Shown piece after piece: positions 61,748 through 64,000 of a stretch of 64,000 nucleotides of DNA. Origin of the DNA: CADEFX01 sp963806735 (GTDB taxonomy: Bacteria > Pseudomonadota > Alphaproteobacteria > Rhizobiales > Hyphomicrobiaceae); contig CAWEBE010000072.1 of the NCBI GenBank assembly GCA_963806735.1, positions 37,203-101,202 on the forward strand, written 5' to 3'. How positions within the stretch are numbered: position 1 is the first letter of the stretch; every line of letters starts with the position of its first letter. The notes below the pieces were generated by a model that saw nothing but the letters and a program-made list of their open reading frames with translations, was not told the origin of the DNA and did no database searches. Made by a program: the position numbers and the translations under genes.

Positions 61748-63094
61748 CTAATGACCTACCTCGTCCAGCACATCGCCATAGTGCCCCAGCGCCGTGCGCG
61801 GCCACGCCATGTGCCGCCGGACGCGGTCGATCTGCCCCTCGAACGCGCCGAAGTCTATGTAGCCCACATGCCGCGCTGATCCGATATATCGGATGCCGCC
61901 TCCGAGGTCGGGCCGATCGCTCCTCACCAAGTGCGCGAAGCGGCCGGCCACTTCTTTCCCGCTGCTCTGCGCAAGCAGCACTCGGGCGATGAGATCAGCC
62001 AATTGATCAAAGAGCTGGTAGGCCGCCACATTGCTCTCAAACAAGCCGAGCACGAAAAGAGCCGGATGCTCGCGCGAAAACACACTCATGTAGAGGTCCG
62101 GCCGCCCGTCCTGCCATCGGACAAGTCCCTCCTGGAGGTAGGGGAGCTCCCAGCGGTAACCGGTCGCGTAGATAATGAGGTCTATCTGCTCGCGCGACCC
62201 ATCATCGAAGACTACCTCTCCTCCGTTCAGGCGCGCGATATTGGGCTTCGCGATCAGGTCGCCGTGCGAGAGATAGTGCAAGATCTGCGAATTCACGATG
62301 GGGTGCGATTCAAGCACTTTGTGATCGGGGGCCTTTAACCCCAAGCGCGTCAAGTCGCCGTTGAGGAGGCGCAAGAGCCGGCCTAGCAGGGTCTGCGACA
62401 GCCACCTGGGCAGGCGCCGGCCCCTTTCAGCAAACACGTCGACGGGTTCGCCGAAGATGTGCTTTGGGAAGAAGTGGTATCCGCGGCGCAGGCTGATGAA
62501 GGCACTCTTCCCTGAATGTGCTGCGTCACAAGCGATGTCGCAGCCGGAATTTCCCGCCCCAACGATGAGGACACGCTTGCCGCGAAACTCGTCAGGTGTC
62601 CGGTACGTCCGTGCATGCCGAACCTCGCCCGTGAACGACCCGGGAAATGACGGCATGCGCGGGTGCCAGTTCGCGCCGCTTGCAGCTATGAGCCAAGCGT
62701 ACGACTTCGTCTCACCCGTCGTCAGGCTAACTTTCCACCCAGCTCCCGTCGGCTCGACCCTTTGAACGGCGGTGTTGAGATGAATGTTTTGCTGCAGGCC
62801 GTAGGCACGGGTAAAGGCACGCAGGTAAACGAGGATCTGGCGGTGCGAGGGATAGTCGGGATAGTGCGCGGGCATCTCGAAGTCGAGAAAATGCGACTTC
62901 GTCTTGGAAGAGATGAAGTGGGCGCGGTCGTAGATCGGTGAGCCAGGATTGGCTTGGTCCCAAATCCCGCCAACTTCGCTGTGCCGCTCGTAAACATCAA
63001 ACTCGACGTTGAGCCGCTTCAACGTGCGCGCCATGGCGAGCCCGGCTGGTCCGGCACCTACGACACAGGCCTTGTTTTCAGGACGCCGCTGCAT
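61748..63094 (-). CDS. Flavin-containing monooxygenase
   Basis: 448 residues from ATG 63094. FAD motif VVGAGPAGLAMARTL at the N terminus, NADPH motif LIVGAGNSGCDIACD near residue 195, and an FMO-like fingerprint GYHFFPKHIFG between them. The C-terminal half has IIYATGYRWELPYL, typical of flavin monooxygenases. Substrates range from amines and sulfides to ketones and cannot be read here. It shares its strand with the downstream-edge dioxygenase, 119 bp apart, so the two could serve one catabolic route. Confidence 0.9.
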   Translation of the reverse strand: MQRRPENKACVVGAGPAGLAMARTLKRLNVEFDVYERHSEVGGIWDQANPGSPIYDRAHFISSKTKSHFLDFEMPAHYPDYPSHRQILVYLRAFTRAYGLQQNIHLNTAVQRVEPTGAGWKVSLTTGETKSYAWLIAASGANWHPRMPSFPGSFTGEVRHARTYRTPDEFRGKRVLIVGAGNSGCDIACDAAHSGKSAFISLRRGYHFFPKHIFGEPVDVFAERGRRLPRWLSQTLLGRLLRLLNGDLTRLGLKAPDHKVLESHPIVNSQILHYLSHGDLIAKPNIARLNGGEVVFDDGSREQIDLIIYATGYRWELPYLQEGLVRWQDGRPDLYMSVFSREHPALFVLGLFESNVAAYQLFDQLADLIARVLLAQSSGKEVAGRFAHLVRSDRPDLGGGIRYIGSARHVGYIDFGAFEGQIDRVRRHMAWPRTALGHYGDVLDEVGH

Positions 63095-63213
63095 TCGGTC
63101 ACCGCAAATCGTTAGGAAGCCGCCGCGCGAGGTGAGTCGACAGCGAAGCATCGGGGCTAGGTCGTTAGCCAGAGCCCCGATGCTGCGATCGTTGCGAACT
63201 AGGCACCGAGCGC

Positions 63214-63825
63214 TTAGCGCGTATCGATGACAAAATCGAAGCGCGCGGAAAGACCTTCACCCGCCTGCGCCAGCTGCACCAGCAATTCCCGGCGAAAGAG
63301 CCCGTCGCGACGATTGCCTGGCTCGTCTGGAAAATAGAGCTGCGTCGTCAGGATCTTTCCGCCGGGCGGCTGCGCCTTGACATGGATATGGGCGGTACGC
63401 CCTGCGTAGGCCGCCGGCCGAACGGTGCGAATGCGATATCGGCCATCGGCATCGCTGAATACATGGCCGCGCAGGCGGAAGCTGCGATTATCGTATTCCC
63501 CATTGGCGTCGGCCTGCCAGACATCGATCAGAGCGCGGGCGACCGGCTTGCAATTGCGATCGAGAACAAAGCCGGACACGTCGAGCGGCCGACCAGCCAT
63601 ACCTGGCTCGACAAGGTTGGAGCGCCCGGGTGAGCTCGGTTTGAAAAACGGGCCTTCGGTCTGCCGCGGTGTGGGTTCATCGCCGTCTTTGCATTCCGGC
63701 GTCAGCGGCAACGGCTGCGCCGCGCCGATGTCGCGTCTTCCAAGTGTCAGCCCAGCCACCACTGCGCTACCGACAATGAGGAAGCGGCGTCGACCACGAA
63801 TATGGTCTGTGCTCATTTTGAACAT
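63214..63825 (-). CDS. Exported intradiol ring-cleavage dioxygenase
   Basis: 203 residues from ATG 63825; ATG 63816 and TTG 63831 are alternatives. A twin-arginine-type signal (RGRRRFLIVGSAVVAGL) suggests export folded, with iron. The core has the non-heme Fe(III) dioxygenase pattern: ALIDVWQADANGEYDN with a tyrosine ligand, RIRTVRPAAYAGRTAHIHVK with tyrosine and two histidines, and TTQLYFPDEPGN. It is related to protocatechuate 3,4-dioxygenase beta subunits, though exported members often act on unknown aromatics. Upstream of the flavin monooxygenase on the same strand. Confidence 0.88.
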   Translation of the reverse strand: MFKMSTDHIRGRRRFLIVGSAVVAGLTLGRRDIGAAQPLPLTPECKDGDEPTPRQTEGPFFKPSSPGRSNLVEPGMAGRPLDVSGFVLDRNCKPVARALIDVWQADANGEYDNRSFRLRGHVFSDADGRYRIRTVRPAAYAGRTAHIHVKAQPPGGKILTTQLYFPDEPGNRRDGLFRRELLVQLAQAGEGLSARFDFVIDTR

Positions 63826-63887
63826 CGGCAATCAACTCCATCGCGACTGGGATCGCGGTCGTATCATCTTACCCGACAACGCCAACT

Positions 63888-64000
63888 TGCCATCCGAAGA
63901 TCCACGGCCTCCGTCCGCGCCGCCTTCGATCCGATCGCTGCAGTTGCCTTCGTTCGTGTGGTCGTACGAACCGAAGATTGATGGTTGGCGCCTCGAAGTC
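63888..64000 (+). CDS. ATP-dependent DNA ligase N-terminal part (cut by window end)
   Basis: The plus-strand frame running off the window reads LPSFVWSYEPKIDGWRLEV. KIDGWR is the motif I (KxDG) of ATP-dependent ligases, with the lysine that carries AMP. Upstream the frame is open (LPSEDPRPPSAPPSIRSLQ) without a recognisable start or the usual N-terminal sequence. Whether an intact ligase continues to the right cannot be seen. It could be the missing front piece of the fragments at 46.8 and 61.5 kb or another copy. Confidence 0.6.

Noticed and set aside
1..64000. CRISPR arrays, rRNA genes, complete insertion sequences
   Set aside because: No regularly spaced direct repeats, no rRNA sequence and no transposase with terminal repeats were seen.

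Overview
The window reads as a chromosomal segment of a GC-rich alphaproteobacterium, most likely of the order Hyphomicrobiales. This rests on the gene order (lptF-lptG, lptD, surA-like, pdxA, rsmA, gmk, yicC, mltG, fabF-acpP-fabG-fabD, rpsF-rpsR-DUF2232-rplI, dnaB-alr-radA, cvpA-purF, metG-tatD, holB-tmk-dac) and on family-typical small genes. The genus cannot be fixed from sequence reading alone.

Positions 1-35.8 kb are dense, intact core genome. It opens with outer-membrane biogenesis: an LptF-LptG permease fused in one reading frame (cut at the left edge), LptD and a SurA-like chaperone. PdxA (vitamin B6) and RsmA (16S rRNA dimethylation) follow with start-stop overlaps. Convergent to these runs a minus-strand block: gmk, yicC, mltG and the type II fatty acid genes fabF, acpP, fabG, fabD. 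A divergent plus-strand block carries ribosomal proteins S6 (with an unusual Gly/Arg/Phe-rich tail), S18 and L9, a polytopic membrane protein, a cyclopropane fatty acid synthase, the replicative helicase DnaB, alanine racemase, RadA, CvpA and PurF. After two intergenic palindromes come a periplasmic protein, an SDR oxidoreductase, and a minus-strand run of MBL hydrolase, TatD, MetRS, HolB, Tmk, a D,D-carboxypeptidase and RlpA. A tRNA-Ser(UGA) closes the block.

From the tRNA to 64 kb the character changes. Intact genes (Bax inhibitor-1 protein, PhyH-type dioxygenase, cupin, LuxR regulator, formylglycine-generating-enzyme-like protein, CorA, TPR proteins, small secreted and membrane proteins, an Omp25-like porin, a serine recombinase, a flavin monooxygenase and an intradiol dioxygenase) alternate with gene remains. 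These remains are two SRAP/YedK tails, three pieces of ATP-dependent DNA ligase, a frameshifted methyltransferase, a frameshifted coiled-coil protein, a truncated Crp/Fnr regulator, a PhnA-like protein, and LysR, matrixin-like protease, GST and YceI remnants. A 94-bp exact inverted duplication (53.15 and 59.3 kb) carries the 3' end of a small secreted-protein gene plus its terminator.

The best candidate for something undescribed is a tight three-gene operon of membrane proteins at 53.7-56.3 kb (628, 119 and 110 residues). I could not assign it to any family. The LptF-LptG fusion is the most striking variant of a known system. All calls are from reading the sequence; no database search was possible.
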